Below are positions 8,513-18,980 of a stretch of DNA of 64,000 bases, in pieces. The DNA is from Microcoleus sp. AS-A8 (GTDB taxonomy: Bacteria > Cyanobacteriota > Cyanobacteriia > Cyanobacteriales > Coleofasciculaceae). The position numbers and the translations under genes are program-made. Position 1 is the first letter of the stretch. Every line of letters starts with the position of its first letter. A model generated the notes under the pieces. That model made no database searches and was not told where the DNA came from. It was given only the letters and a program-made list of their open reading frames with translations. The stretch covers positions 1 to 64,000 of the forward strand of contig JAMPKV010000011.1 in the NCBI GenBank assembly GCA_039962225.1. Direction: 5' to 3'.

Positions 8513-11500
8513 TCAAACGGATAAAGACCTCGGCAAAGTGATGATAAACTCCGTATAAGCTCCTGGTTCGGTATTCACTTTCAAGGTGCCGCCATGTTGC
8601 CCCACAATAATCTCATGAGTCAGTGACAATCCCAATCCCGTGCCTTCTCCTGTCGGCTTGGTGGTAAAGAAGGGATGGAAGATTTTCTCGCTAAGTTCTG
8701 GCGGAATTCCTATACCATTATCGCGGATACGGATTTCTACAGCCTCCCCTAGAGGTTCGGTTTTGACCCAAAGCGTGGGAATAAAGACTTCCCCCTCGTG
8801 AGACAAGTTCCCTTGTGGGTTGTTACCCTGCTGTTGTTGCTCCTGTTTCTGCTTGGCTTGGACAGCATAGCAAGCATTATCGATCAGGTTGATAAAAGCG
8901 CGGCTAAGGTCGCCGGATACCACTTCCCATTGACCGATAGAGTCGTCATAGTCTTTACAAATCACTACATTAAATTGACTATCGTTCGCACGTTTGCTGT
9001 GATACGCTAACTGCACCGCTTGGTCAAGCAAAGCATTGAGGTCAGTGGGTTGGTGTTGACCGCTATCCGTGCGTGCGTGCTGCATCATACTGTGAATAAT
9101 ACCCTCGGCACGTTGACCATGCTGATGAATGGCGGCAGCATTATCTCGAATGTCGATTAACATCTGTTTAATGTAATCCAAGGTGTCTGCTTCGAGATGT
9201 TCTGCTTGGTTGTCCATTTCTGCAAGCAGTTCCTCTGTTAACTCCACCGAACCTTCGGCATAATTGTTGACGAAATTGAGCGGATTTCTGATTTCATGCG
9301 CCACCCCAGCGGTTAAAGCACCCAGAGAGGAGAGTTTTTCTTTGGCAATAATCTGCCTTTGCGCCGCTTTTAAGGCGGCAGTTCTCTGTTCGACTTTCTC
9401 TTCTAGGGTGTGGGAATACTCTTCAAGTTGCTGGTTGGCTTGTTCTAAATCGTGATTGAGATGGGACAGTTCATTGAGAAACTTTTCTCGTTCTGCTTCT
9501 GCCTGTTTACGTTCTGTGATATCTGTAAAAGCAGCGATCGCGTAAGCAATATTGCCCTCTTCGTCATAGATGGGCGTTCCCAACACTTCTATGGGAATAG
9601 TCTTATCAGGGTGGCGTATTTCCATATCATCAACTTTCACCGTTCGCCCTTGCAAGGCTTGAGAGATCGCTGCGCGATCGCTGGGGTAAAATTGATTAGT
9701 TCCAGCGAGATAGGCTTGATAAACTTCTGGTAATTGCTCGACTGTGAGTGCATCGACGACGCCTTGACCGAGAATCTGTTGTGCAATTTGATTGGTATAG
9801 TAGGGCTGACCTTGCCTATCGGTGACAAACACGCCCGCTGGCATCGCATCGAGGAATTGCCTCATGCGGCTCTCACTTTCGCGGACTTGAGCGTAGAGTT
9901 GAGCATTAACAATTGCGATCGCGACTTGTGAAACTAAGACTTCTAATACTTTTACCCTCTCTTGAGTAAAAGCCGCCACTGCCAAATTATTTTCTAGGTA
10001 AATAATGCCTTGCAGCTTGGATTGATAAACAATCGGTAAACAAAGGATTGATTTGGGTTGAGAGTTTTGAATATAGGAATCTGCATTAAACGGTTCGGCA
10101 ATCGTTGCGTCGTTTAAGACAAGATTTTTTTTGCTCCTCAAGACATAGTTGGCAACCGAGAGAGGTAAATCCTGGCTTGTCTCAACCGGAATCGATTGTA
10201 AAACCATCACTACTTCATCGGTTGTCTTACCCGTGGCTTCGATGTAGAGTTGGTCATTTTTGAGCAGCAGCAGTACAACTTTTTGAGCAGCGGCGTTTTC
10301 CAACAAAATCTTGATTAATTTATTCAACAACTTTTCCAGGACAATTTCACTGGTAATGACTTGAGAAAATTTGATAAAACTCGCTAAGTCTAAGAAATTG
10401 CTAAAGCTGCCGTTACTGGTACTGCTTGTCGTGGTGTGAGTGACCTGATGTTTGGGGATGTCTGTGTTATGAGTTTGCGATACTAGAAAAGGATATTTGG
10501 ATTCTAAGCCTTGAACTTTAGCGATCGCTCCCCAGCGAAAATAAGCATAGTAGGCTTCAGTCAGATAAGTTTGGGCAACCTTCTCTCGACCCCAAGCGAG
10601 ATAAAATTCGGCTGCCAGTTCATTCGCTAGCGCTTCTTCCTGAATGTATCCCTGTTCTCTGGCACCTTGAATGGCGCGATCATAATATTCCATCGCTTCG
10701 ATTTTTTGCTCTAGAACTCTCGCTTTTTCAGCTTCTACCAAGTAGTATTTATGCTGGAAATTGCAGGGAGCATGTAACGCCCAGTTCTGCATAATTTCTT
10801 GATGGGTATCCACTAGGCGGAGAGATTGTTGTTGCTCGTTCGCACTGACAATGGAATAGTTAGCTAGAAGAGCCAGAGAATGATAAAAATTATGCTCAGC
10901 CACATAGAGTGTACCAATGACGGCATCCAGATAGGGTGTCCCTAGCTCGGCTTGAAGCTGCGCGATCGCATAATCTTTAAACAAATAGCAGAGCATTAGT
11001 TTGAGCAGGTAAAAGCAAAAAATAATCATCCTGTAGTTTGCTTTTATCAGCAGTGGGAACATCGTCTCTTCACTAAAACTTTCCCCTGTTAAAATGCATG
11101 AATTATTAGCTCTATTAGCTAAATTCAAGGCAGCTTGCCGACCCACTTTCAGGTAAAAAATACCGAATTCCTGTTTCAGCGTCTCCAGTAACTCCTCATA
11201 AGACGCACTCTTTTGAGCTACAACATCCAGATTTTCCCCACTAAAAAGTAGGTACATCGTATATTCGGCACTGCCATAACCCATATATTCAGCATTACCC
11301 GTTTCTAACCCCGTTTGAAATGCCGTTAGGAAATTTTTCATCGCTTCCCGAAGGGGTTCTTTCCAGGGTTGAATATGACTAGCAAAGACTTTGTGGACTT
11401 GGCACCTAATCGGATCGGAGGGAAATTGCTCTAACACGTTCAAAGACAATCGCCCAAATTCATACCCCGACTCAATATCATCCAATGCACCACATAGGAG

Positions 11501-14500
11501 CAAACCGTAGAGACAATACCCATAAGCTGAGGAGGCGGCATTACCATACTTAACCGATAAACTGACCAGTGATAATATTACCGGAAACAACAATTCTGGT
11601 TTTTCAAAGTAAACTGGCGGGATGAGAGTCACTAAGATACGTGTTGCTGCCAGCTTGACAACATCATTCATCTTAGGCAAAGTTGCCAAATCAGCAATTT
11701 GGCTCGTCTCAAACCTTAATTGTGAGCGTAACTGTTCTGATATTTGACGAATACCTTCTGAGTCTTTGGATAGCGGATTTCCTAACAGCGCTAGAATTTC
11801 CAATCCTGTATCGATGGCTGCCATAAAATCGCCTTGGCTGGTATAAAACTGAATTTTCTTTTCATAAATTTTGACTTGATCAAAGACTGTCTTTGCCTGT
11901 TTTATGGCAATATCAATTAAAGCTTTAGATTGTTGATAGTTTGTGTTTAAGTATTCGACTTCCACCGCTTCAACATAAAGAGCCAGCGTTAAATCATACT
12001 GATGAGTCCAGCTATCGGCGGAAAGCAGTCCAATCCCTACCTTTAAATACTTAAGGGAAGGTTCGTATGCCGTTGCTGCCTTTGCTTTGAGAGCGGCGAT
12101 TAAATTAAGTTGAGCTAGCTTGACTTTTTCTGCGGGTTCAAAAATCAACTCAACACCAATGTTTAGTTGGTTAACAACTTCAAAGATATTTTCTTCAATT
12201 CTCGATTCCGGAATACCTTGAAGTAGCAATTTACCGATTTTTAGATGGGTTTCTCGTTTTGAAGATTCGGGAATCAGAGAATAAGCCGCTTGCTGCACTC
12301 GGTCATGTAAGAATTTGTAACTGACTTCAGCAATTGTAGATTGTATATTTTGGATTTTGGATGGTAAGCTATCCTCTGTTTTACTCGAATATTCAGTTCC
12401 ATTCTCACCACTTTCTACTTCGTATTCCTCAAACACAATGGGAATTTTATACGATTCACTCAACGGCAGAATTAATCCCGCTTGTAAAGCGGCATAGAGT
12501 TCAGTAGCCGTTGCATTAGGAGAATGTTCACTGACAATTGACAATACATCTAAAGTAAATTTGTCCCCGACGCAAGCCGCTAATTTCAAAACTTCGACGG
12601 TTGCTTCTGGCAGGTTTTGTATTCTTCTGGCGACGAGTTGCACCACAGTCTGTTCAGCAATGCTAATGGACTGAATCTCCTCTAAGCTCCATTGCCAAGA
12701 GGCGGTATTAAAATCAAATCTTAATAGATTTTCTTGATAAAGAGTATGAAGGAATTGAGTTAAGAAAAATGGATTACCTTTCGTTACCGCCCAACTCAAT
12801 TCTGCTAACTGTTTTACTCTTTCCTTCAGAGGGTGTAAGAGACCTGTTAAATCTACATTTTCTTCAATAGAATCATTGAATGTATCGGTAATTAATTGAG
12901 TAACGTCAGCTAAGTCAAGAGGTTGCAGAACCATATTATTCACCACTGTTCCTGCCTGTTGAATCTCCTCTACGGTCTGAATCAAAGGATGGGTAGGACT
13001 AACTTCATTATCTCGATAAGCACCGATCAATAGTAAATATTTACTATCTGAGTCAGTGAGCAGTAATTGCATTAACTTTAAAGTAGCTGAATCACTCCAT
13101 TGCAAATCGTCTAAAAAGATAACTAAAGGATGCTGCTTTTGAGTAAAAACCTGAATAAATTTTTTAAATACTCGATTAAAACGAGTTTGTGATGCTGTTG
13201 CCCCCAGTTGGGGGACTGTTGGCTGTTTGCCGATAATTAATTCTATTTCTGGAATCACATCGATAATCACTTGCCCATTTGACCCAACAGCCGTTAAAAT
13301 TTTGTTGCGCCAGTCTTGTAATTTGGCCTCACTTTCCGTCAGCAATTGGCGCATCAATGACCCAATCGCTTGAGTCAGTGATGCATAGGGAATATTCCGC
13401 TTAAATTGGTCAAACTTTCCAGCAATAAAGTAACCGCGTTGGCGGGTAATAGGTTTATTCACTTCATTGACAACAGCCGATTTTCCAATACCAGAGTAGC
13501 CACTAACGAGCATCAACTCAGTTTTGGATTTGGAAATTGGGATTTTGGATGCTTCTTTATCCTGTGTTTTTCCTCTAAAAACTCGCTCAAAAGCAGCTAA
13601 TAATTGATTGACTTGGGTTTCTCGACCATATAATTTTTGGGGAATTAATAACTGGCTTAAAATATCTAAGCGTCCTGGACTAAAATTAGTAATTTCTATT
13701 GGCTTGGTGAAGGGATTGATACAAAATTCAAAATCCGCTAATAGTCCCGCTGCACTTTGATATCTGTCTTCCGCATTTTTGCTCATCAACTTCATCACAA
13801 TTGCTGAGATTGCTGAAGGAATTTCTGGATTTAATTGCGGTATCGGTGTGGGGGATTGGGCAATATGGCTATAAACAATCTCTAACGGATCATGGCTCTG
13901 AAACGGCAATTGACCCGTGAGCATTTCATATAAAGTAACACCCAAAGAATAGAAATCTGTCCGATAGTCTAGGGTGCGATTCATCCTCCCTGTTTGTTCG
14001 GGAGACATATAAGCGAGAGTCCCTTCTACCGAATTGGGATTATTGAAAACAGGGTTTTCTTTAGACAGGCGTGAGGCAATCCCAAAATCATTTAATTTAA
14101 CAATTTGTTCCTGAAAGTTGATGATGATATTACTGGGTTTAATGTCTTTATGAATAATCTGATTTTGATGCAGATAATCTAAAGCTTGAGTGAGTTGAAT
14201 GGCAATTCTCAGGCAAGTCGTAAGAGAGAGTTTTTTGGTTTGCAAATGTTGAGCGAGGGAATGACCGCCAAAGTCTTCTAGGAGTAGTGCTAGATGATGG
14301 TTAAAGGTTTCGAGACTTAAAACTTTGACAATATTAGAATGGTCTAAATTTTGCCGTATTTGATATTCGTGCTTGAGGTGGGTAATGGCTTTAAGGCTAG
14401 GATACTTGGCTTTGAGGAGTTTGAGGATTGTTGTCTCTTGGTGAGAGGGTATCTGTCCTCGATAGATAATTGTTTCGGCACTTTCGTGCAGAGTGGAGAT

Positions 14501-14527
14501 GATTTGGTATTGAGATAAGATATTCAT
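8513..14527 (-). CDS. Giant Ser/Thr kinase - AAA-like ATPase - GAF - PAS - histidine kinase
   Basis: A 2004-residue multidomain sensor. Order: Ser/Thr kinase (1-270, K36, catalytic loop IHKDIKPSN with D128, DFG 147-149); NTPase of the PknB-linked AAA type with Walker A GYSGIGKS (343-350) and Walker B LVIFLDDLQW; a long helical, TPR-like middle (about 750-1330); GAF domain; PAS domain (VFVTDRQGQP onwards); then HisKA with AGVAHEIRNPLNF and HATPase with DNGIGIPP and GTGLGLS. Cyanobacteria are known to carry such dual kinases, some linked to heterocyst or stress control. Short heptamer-repeat insertions seem to have been absorbed in coding regions (SKIPISKSK near 328, and another near 725). The start ATG gives a complete kinase N lobe. 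Probably operates with the downstream receiver-kinase. Confidence 0.93.
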   Translation of the reverse strand: MNILSQYQIISTLHESAETIIYRGQIPSHQETTILKLLKAKYPSLKAITHLKHEYQIRQNLDHSNIVKVLSLETFNHHLALLLEDFGGHSLAQHLQTKKLSLTTCLRIAIQLTQALDYLHQNQIIHKDIKPSNIIINFQEQIVKLNDFGIASRLSKENPVFNNPNSVEGTLAYMSPEQTGRMNRTLDYRTDFYSLGVTLYEMLTGQLPFQSHDPLEIVYSHIAQSPTPIPQLNPEIPSAISAIVMKLMSKNAEDRYQSAAGLLADFEFCINPFTKPIEITNFSPGRLDILSQLLIPQKLYGRETQVNQLLAAFERVFRGKTQDKEASKIPISKSKTELMLVSGYSGIGKSAVVNEVNKPITRQRGYFIAGKFDQFKRNIPYASLTQAIGSLMRQLLTESEAKLQDWRNKILTAVGSNGQVIIDVIPEIELIIGKQPTVPQLGATASQTRFNRVFKKFIQVFTQKQHPLVIFLDDLQWSDSATLKLMQLLLTDSDSKYLLLIGAYRDNEVSPTHPLIQTVEEIQQAGTVVNNMVLQPLDLADVTQLITDTFNDSIEENVDLTGLLHPLKERVKQLAELSWAVTKGNPFFLTQFLHTLYQENLLRFDFNTASWQWSLEEIQSISIAEQTVVQLVARRIQNLPEATVEVLKLAACVGDKFTLDVLSIVSEHSPNATATELYAALQAGLILPLSESYKIPIVFEEYEVESGENGTEYSSKTEDSLPSKIQNIQSTIAEVSYKFLHDRVQQAAYSLIPESSKRETHLKIGKLLLQGIPESRIEENIFEVVNQLNIGVELIFEPAEKVKLAQLNLIAALKAKAATAYEPSLKYLKVGIGLLSADSWTHQYDLTLALYVEAVEVEYLNTNYQQSKALIDIAIKQAKTVFDQVKIYEKKIQFYTSQGDFMAAIDTGLEILALLGNPLSKDSEGIRQISEQLRSQLRFETSQIADLATLPKMNDVVKLAATRILVTLIPPVYFEKPELLFPVILSLVSLSVKYGNAASSAYGYCLYGLLLCGALDDIESGYEFGRLSLNVLEQFPSDPIRCQVHKVFASHIQPWKEPLREAMKNFLTAFQTGLETGNAEYMGYGSAEYTMYLLFSGENLDVVAQKSASYEELLETLKQEFGIFYLKVGRQAALNLANRANNSCILTGESFSEETMFPLLIKANYRMIIFCFYLLKLMLCYLFKDYAIAQLQAELGTPYLDAVIGTLYVAEHNFYHSLALLANYSIVSANEQQQSLRLVDTHQEIMQNWALHAPCNFQHKYYLVEAEKARVLEQKIEAMEYYDRAIQGAREQGYIQEEALANELAAEFYLAWGREKVAQTYLTEAYYAYFRWGAIAKVQGLESKYPFLVSQTHNTDIPKHQVTHTTTSSTSNGSFSNFLDLASFIKFSQVITSEIVLEKLLNKLIKILLENAAAQKVVLLLLKNDQLYIEATGKTTDEVVMVLQSIPVETSQDLPLSVANYVLRSKKNLVLNDATIAEPFNADSYIQNSQPKSILCLPIVYQSKLQGIIYLENNLAVAAFTQERVKVLEVLVSQVAIAIVNAQLYAQVRESESRMRQFLDAMPAGVFVTDRQGQPYYTNQIAQQILGQGVVDALTVEQLPEVYQAYLAGTNQFYPSDRAAISQALQGRTVKVDDMEIRHPDKTIPIEVLGTPIYDEEGNIAYAIAAFTDITERKQAEAEREKFLNELSHLNHDLEQANQQLEEYSHTLEEKVEQRTAALKAAQRQIIAKEKLSSLGALTAGVAHEIRNPLNFVNNYAEGSVELTEELLAEMDNQAEHLEADTLDYIKQMLIDIRDNAAAIHQHGQRAEGIIHSMMQHARTDSGQHQPTDLNALLDQAVQLAYHSKRANDSQFNVVICKDYDDSIGQWEVVSGDLSRAFINLIDNACYAVQAKQKQEQQQQGNNPQGNLSHEGEVFIPTLWVKTEPLGEAVEIRIRDNGIGIPPELSEKIFHPFFTTKPTGEGTGLGLSLTHEIIVGQHGGTLKVNTEPGAYTEFIITLPRSLSV

Positions 14528-15205
14528 CTGGAAGTGCTTCTAGGAGTGAAAACTCTATCTTGACGCAGATTCACATCTTCACTGGGAAGCTGATGCGGTT
14601 ACGGAAAAGCGGCGACGAGCGATCGCGCTTCCAGGTTGTTGGGTGAACTGGAGTAAAATCGCTTTTGATAAATTCTTCCTCACCCAGATACGCCTGGGGT
14701 CTATCAGTGCCTTGGTTCGTGCGTTGGGGATTGCGATCGCTCAGTCTGTCATTCGTTAAACCGATTGAGATCGAACAGTGCATCACTCAGGAGTGCTGAA
14801 CCGAAAAGACTACAGCTCTCTTCTTTTGGAAGGTTTGAATTTTTAGGAGCTAAGTGCTTATCCTATAAGGAATATAGGCTTTCTCACCCTTGTTGATACA
14901 GCTTTAGTGTCATCCCACTTAACAACTCTGACCTCTATTAACATTAATATAATTATTGAGTTATATAGTATTCCCTTCTCTAGGGGGTGCAGATTAGTTT
15001 TTTTATAGCTGTCGCCATAAAGGGTAGGACAGATTTAACTGCTGAAACGACCACGTACCAGTAAGAAACCTTCTGCCCTCTGTCCTCACTAAAGCTCTGG
15101 TCTGCCTTCTGCCTTCTGCCTTTTGCTATATATGTAATGAGGTGATAGGAAAAGAGTAAATTGCTTCACCTTCCCATCACCCCATTTAACTAGCGAGCAA
15201 TGAAG
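14528..15205. other. Non-coding interval between the giant kinase and the GH5-CBM2 gene
   Basis: About 680 bases. Holds the promoter side of the kinase gene (minus strand) and the 3' end side of the GH5 gene. A heptamer tract lies at 15101-15126. A 71-codon open frame on the minus strand at 14571-14786 has no recognisable features and is not called. Confidence 0.5.
15101..15126. repeat. Heptamer repeat TTCTGCC
   Basis: Three tandem TTCTGCC-like units, preceded by degenerate copies from 15070. The same motif reappears at 33842-33870, where it encodes the C terminus of galE. Confidence 0.75.
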
Positions 15206-17065
15206 TTATCGCTGCGAGACAGAGAATTGCTGAGGTTGGTAATCAGACCCAATCTTGTTGGCACAAAATCCTAAATCTCGGCTTTGTCCAGGTTCAATCA
15301 CCCGACCCCAATCCAAGGGAGTGACGACATACTGCGAACCTTGGGGTTGGAAATTACCATTCCAACTATTATTAATGGAAGCCTGATTCATTTGGAAGGT
15401 CAGTTGCCAATCCTGAACCGGTGTACTGCCCGTATTAGTCACCATCATGCCCATACAAAATCCACTTTGCCAATCCGCTTGCAGGTTAGAGGACACCTTT
15501 AGCTGCCCTTGACCTGTTGTTACAACAGGCTGAGTCGGTTGCGGACTGGGAGAAGGATTGGTCACAACCGGGCTAGAACTCGGTTGAGGACTGGGAGAAG
15601 GATTGGTCACAACCGGACTAGAAGTCGGTTGAGGCGTCGGAGTTTGGGTGATGATGGGATTACTGGTTGTAGATGGGCCAAAACCGTTTGCCACCACCAG
15701 TCCTTGGAGCAGTTCTTGTTTGGCAGTCTGAACAGATTGCCAGTCATCTTGCAGGATTCCCCCGGTATCCGCACTGTTTGGATTCCAACTCCAGTAAGTG
15801 AAGCTCAAATCTTTTTGACGGATGTAATCAACGAGTTTGCGTTGCCAAATGCCCTCTTTGGAACTCGTATCGACTTGCCGTCCCCCAAACTCTCCAATCA
15901 AAATCGGTGCAGTGCCTTTGGTTGCAATATAGTTCCATCCCGTTTCCCAACGGCTTTCCAGATTGTTGGGGAAACTGGGTTCGTTAAACCAAGGCTGATT
16001 ATAGACACCAGCGCCATACTCGTGGGGAGAATAAACCAGCTTATTGGATTTAGACAAGCGCACGGGGAATTTCTCGACGCCCTCTAAATTGGCACCCATC
16101 CAATGAGCGGCTAGTTTTTGACCGGGGACGTTCTTCTCGACACCTTCGACAACAATCAGCCAATTCGGGTTGATGGCGAGAATTGCATTCCCAGCGCGTT
16201 CGGCTGCCAATCGCCAGTCTGTTTCTTGATTGTTGGTACCCCAGCTAGCGCGACCATGAGGTTCATTTTTCAGGTCTGCCCCGATGATGTTGGGGTAGTT
16301 TTTGTAACGGGTTGCCAACATCTTCCAGGTGTCGATCCAGTCGGCTTCCGTGAACCCATCACCGTACCACAACTCCGGAATGCGTTGGTCGTTGAGTCGG
16401 TGAGAGTCTAACAGAACTAATAGTCCTAGCCGATTGGACTCTTGAATTACAGCATCCATTACCTCTAGGGGCGATTTCCCCTGAAGTTCCTGATTGCTGC
16501 CCAATTCGTAGTTAATACCCTGTACATCTTGCGATCGCAGAGATTGCACGGAGTAAGGAAGGCGAATCAGGTTATAGCCTAAGCTTTTAATCTGCGCCAA
16601 CATCTCCTTATAGTCTCGGCTCGACAAACCGTCAGGCGCATGTAACTCGGTCTCAATGCCAAACCAGTTCACACCTCTGAGTAAAACAGGTCGCCCTGAC
16701 GCATCGACGATTTTAGAGCTACTGGTCGAGAGGGGTAGCTTAATGGTCATCGCAGAGGCCGCATCCACACGGCTTGGAGAAGACCAGCCCAATCCAATCA
16801 GGGACATTAACACAACGGCTAACCCAAGACCCATGAGTCCTGGATAGGTTCTCATACCGTTCCCTCTGGATCTAGGGGGATAGGGTGAGCCATTTTTAGG
16901 ACGTTGTCGGTGGGGCGGGTTGACGGCTGTCGCCCTATAGCGAGTTGTTTGCCGCGACGCGACAGGGCGTTGGCGTTGACCTCCCAAGCGGCGGAATGCG
17001 GTTAGTAGACTCGCTAATGCAACATGGGCAACACGCGAGATTGGGTACAGAGAAAATCTAGACAT
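15206..17065 (-). CDS. Secreted GH5 cellulase with C-terminal CBM2
   Basis: Predicted extracellular endo-beta-1,4-glucanase. A basic N-terminal region (1-70) precedes a hydrophobic segment (74-95) that reads as a signal peptide. The GH5 barrel spans about 105-460, with acid/base E268 in DLKNEPHG and nucleophile E392 in LIGEFGG. A Pro/Ser/Thr linker (about 465-516) contains two near-identical copies of a PTSSPVVTNPSPSPQ-type unit, followed by a family 2 cellulose-binding module (517-619) with conserved Trp and two Cys. The start is uncertain: an internal ATG at 16855 (residue 71) is preceded by AGAGGG at good spacing and gives a cleaner signal peptide, while the 17065 ATG has no visible ribosome-binding site. 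Confidence 0.9.
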   Translation of the reverse strand: MSRFSLYPISRVAHVALASLLTAFRRLGGQRQRPVASRQTTRYRATAVNPPHRQRPKNGSPYPPRSRGNGMRTYPGLMGLGLAVVLMSLIGLGWSSPSRVDAASAMTIKLPLSTSSSKIVDASGRPVLLRGVNWFGIETELHAPDGLSSRDYKEMLAQIKSLGYNLIRLPYSVQSLRSQDVQGINYELGSNQELQGKSPLEVMDAVIQESNRLGLLVLLDSHRLNDQRIPELWYGDGFTEADWIDTWKMLATRYKNYPNIIGADLKNEPHGRASWGTNNQETDWRLAAERAGNAILAINPNWLIVVEGVEKNVPGQKLAAHWMGANLEGVEKFPVRLSKSNKLVYSPHEYGAGVYNQPWFNEPSFPNNLESRWETGWNYIATKGTAPILIGEFGGRQVDTSSKEGIWQRKLVDYIRQKDLSFTYWSWNPNSADTGGILQDDWQSVQTAKQELLQGLVVANGFGPSTTSNPIITQTPTPQPTSSPVVTNPSPSPQPSSSPVVTNPSPSPQPTQPVVTTGQGQLKVSSNLQADWQSGFCMGMMVTNTGSTPVQDWQLTFQMNQASINNSWNGNFQPQGSQYVVTPLDWGRVIEPGQSRDLGFCANKIGSDYQPQQFSVSQR

Positions 17066-17387
17066 TTTTAGTGAAAAGTGAAGCAGTTGACTGGGTCAAA
17101 ACGAGAGAACAGAAGTTAACTCAACGCATGACTGGCTAAATGTTTTTAGCTTTTGCTGTCTGCCACCCTGCTTACATTGACAACATTTAGCGGGTATTGT
17201 TTCCCATCATGCCGTCGGATTACAGCAAAAATATTATTCTATTTCGAGGATAGCAAGCCTATTTAATTACTCCGAAAATTCAATGGTTTTCGTGGATTTG
17301 CGCTTGCCAATTAATTCTCTGGAAAGACAATATATAGTGTTTCGTCAGACTGGGCGATCGCAAACAAATCCTGATCGATTCGCGCCT

Positions 17388-18173
17388 CTATTTGGGGCGA
17401 AGTGTTGCTGTGAGTGTTACCCAAGGAGCGATCGCAAGTTGCTTGTGCATGGTTTGCTCGTCGTTGGCTTTCTGGGTTAAAGTCCGTCCCTCAAACACCA
17501 CTGTCACCGGATCAGACTGGAAACACCACGGATCTACCCACAACTGAGTTGGGTCATCATTAATAGGTATCAAGGTTAAAGTTGTTTCTCCCGTTGCCGA
17601 TGGAACTTGCTCAATCTGCTTTGGTGCGGTTACGCCCATACAAATTGCCAAGGACAAGGCATCTAGGGTCGCGACGAGTCGTTGATTGTGAGCGATCGCT
17701 TCTGGCGTAACATACGATTCATAAGCCGAATCGTCAGCTAATTGGTTAATCAAATGCCGTTGGAATTCTTTCTCCTGCTGCAAAAAGGCTTCGACAACTC
17801 TTGTCGATTCCGGTGACTTTTTCCAGTGGGTAAAGCGTTCATACAATCCTGTTCCATGCAGCGAAACTAGCAGTGCGGCATACCGCCCCATCGGCATTAC
17901 CAGGTGTTTTGCCCCTGCCCATAGTTTTGTATGGACTTCCGGTGCGACTTCCAGGAAACTGTGAGGGTAGCCCGTGTCAGGATTAAGGGTGGGAGCCGAT
18001 TCCCACGGTAGCCAACCAATGTCATGTTGTTCAGCCCCCAAGCAAACGGCTTCATAGGGAGTAACCGAGCCAAACATCTCGTTACCCCAGACTTGAGCCA
18101 TTTGTCCAGAAACCCAGGCATGGGTAGGTTGAGTAATACAAATCCGATTTTCACCGATGGTGCGGTACAACAT
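17388..18173 (-). CDS. DUF3891 family protein
   Basis: Uncharacterised but recognisable family: RICITQPTHAWVSGQMA near the N terminus, then EQHDIGW with a conserved Asp/His pair, and a central SLHGTGLYERF. The HD-like spacing of His and Asp suggests a metal-dependent fold, which is inference. I chose the ATG at 18173 because family members begin one or two residues before the R(I)CITQPxHAW motif; the longer frame starts at 18206. No operon partner: the gene is divergent from the small conserved gene at 18282. Confidence 0.8.
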   Translation of the reverse strand: MLYRTIGENRICITQPTHAWVSGQMAQVWGNEMFGSVTPYEAVCLGAEQHDIGWLPWESAPTLNPDTGYPHSFLEVAPEVHTKLWAGAKHLVMPMGRYAALLVSLHGTGLYERFTHWKKSPESTRVVEAFLQQEKEFQRHLINQLADDSAYESYVTPEAIAHNQRLVATLDALSLAICMGVTAPKQIEQVPSATGETTLTLIPINDDPTQLWVDPWCFQSDPVTVVFEGRTLTQKANDEQTMHKQLAIAPWVTLTATLRPK

Positions 18174-18281
18174 GACTGCCCCTGTTTGCACAATCCTTAT
18201 GTTCAAACACTAGACCGCAGAAAGGGCAAATGCCTTCATTCTAGGGGTTAGGATTTTAGGGTAGGGCGTTCTGATGGAAGT

Positions 18282-18548
18282 ATGGCAAAGCAGGAACATC
18301 CCCTCACGGGAGTTGCACTCATTAAGGAAGTCTGTCGGCGGATTCGGGTTGCCCGTAGCTACTGGGATGCTCACAATAACGCTGCCTGTCGGGGGGAGCG
18401 AGAGCGTGCTTTAGCGCTTTACAATACGCTGACGAAAGAACAAAAAGACCAGATTCCGCAGCAGTTGCGGGTGTGGTTGCGCTATCGCAGTGAAAAGTAC
18501 TTTGGGGCACACCGAACGCCGCCTAAGTCGAAACGAAAGTCGAAATAG
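18282..18548 (+). CDS. Small conserved basic protein of unknown function
   Basis: An 88-residue soluble protein with strong coding character: GGAAG ribosome-binding site before the ATG, helical pattern (LIKEVCRRIRVARSYWDAHNN), a KEQKDQIPQQLRVWLRYRSEKYFG segment and a Lys/Arg-rich tail (PPKSKRKSK). It resembles short hypothetical proteins seen widely in cyanobacteria, but I cannot name a function. The basic tail could bind nucleic acid; this is speculation. Confidence 0.75.
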   Translation: MAKQEHPLTGVALIKEVCRRIRVARSYWDAHNNAACRGERERALALYNTLTKEQKDQIPQQLRVWLRYRSEKYFGAHRTPPKSKRKSK

Positions 18549-18676
18549 GATTGTGGGGAAAGTGCGATCGCTGATTATTCAAAATATTTAGAAAAACTCT
18601 TGAATCTTGAGATTAATTAGAGTATTTCACAGTCCTAAGGTGACAACCAACATAACCGACAATCATCTTTCTTTGT

Positions 18677-18811
18677 TCATTTGGAACCGGTGCTATTAAG
18701 ACCAGAAAGCAGGGTTAAGGCGATCGCTAGTCCAGCAGTCGCTATAGCAATTTGAGCCGGAGCGATTCCCCGTTTCTGGGCTAACTCAACCAGGCGGTCG
18801 CAAAGCTCTCT
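18677..18811 (-). pseudogene. Possible 3' remnant of a gene
   Basis: An open frame of 44 codons with no ATG/GTG start that reads as protein: LVELAQKRGIAPAQIAIATA followed by a hydrophobic stretch and a polar tail. The phrase resembles the C-terminal part of aldo/keto reductases (ELA..RG..PAQIAIAW), but the rest does not fit. It is bounded upstream by an in-frame TGA. It may be a decayed 3' end or a short real protein with an unusual start. Confidence 0.3.
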
Positions 18812-18980
18812 TCAAATCTACCCTACCCTTCTCCGAACCCATTCGGGGAACGGGAACAACTTCGTCGAACGAGCGTCAGCGCAGAGCGCGCCCTTTTTGG
18901 TATTCTTACTCACTCTTCTTATTTACTGTAATTGAATTTATAAATTTTCATTAAAAAATTCCAGAATTAGTTTTTTAAAA

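Noticed and set aside
14571-14786. 71-codon minus-strand open frame
   Set aside because: No ribosome-binding site, no domain-like pattern, and composition like non-coding DNA.
15509-16087. 192-codon plus-strand open frame
   Set aside because: Lies opposite the GH5-CBM2 gene; the repetitive Arg/Gly-rich start is the antisense of the Pro/Ser linker.
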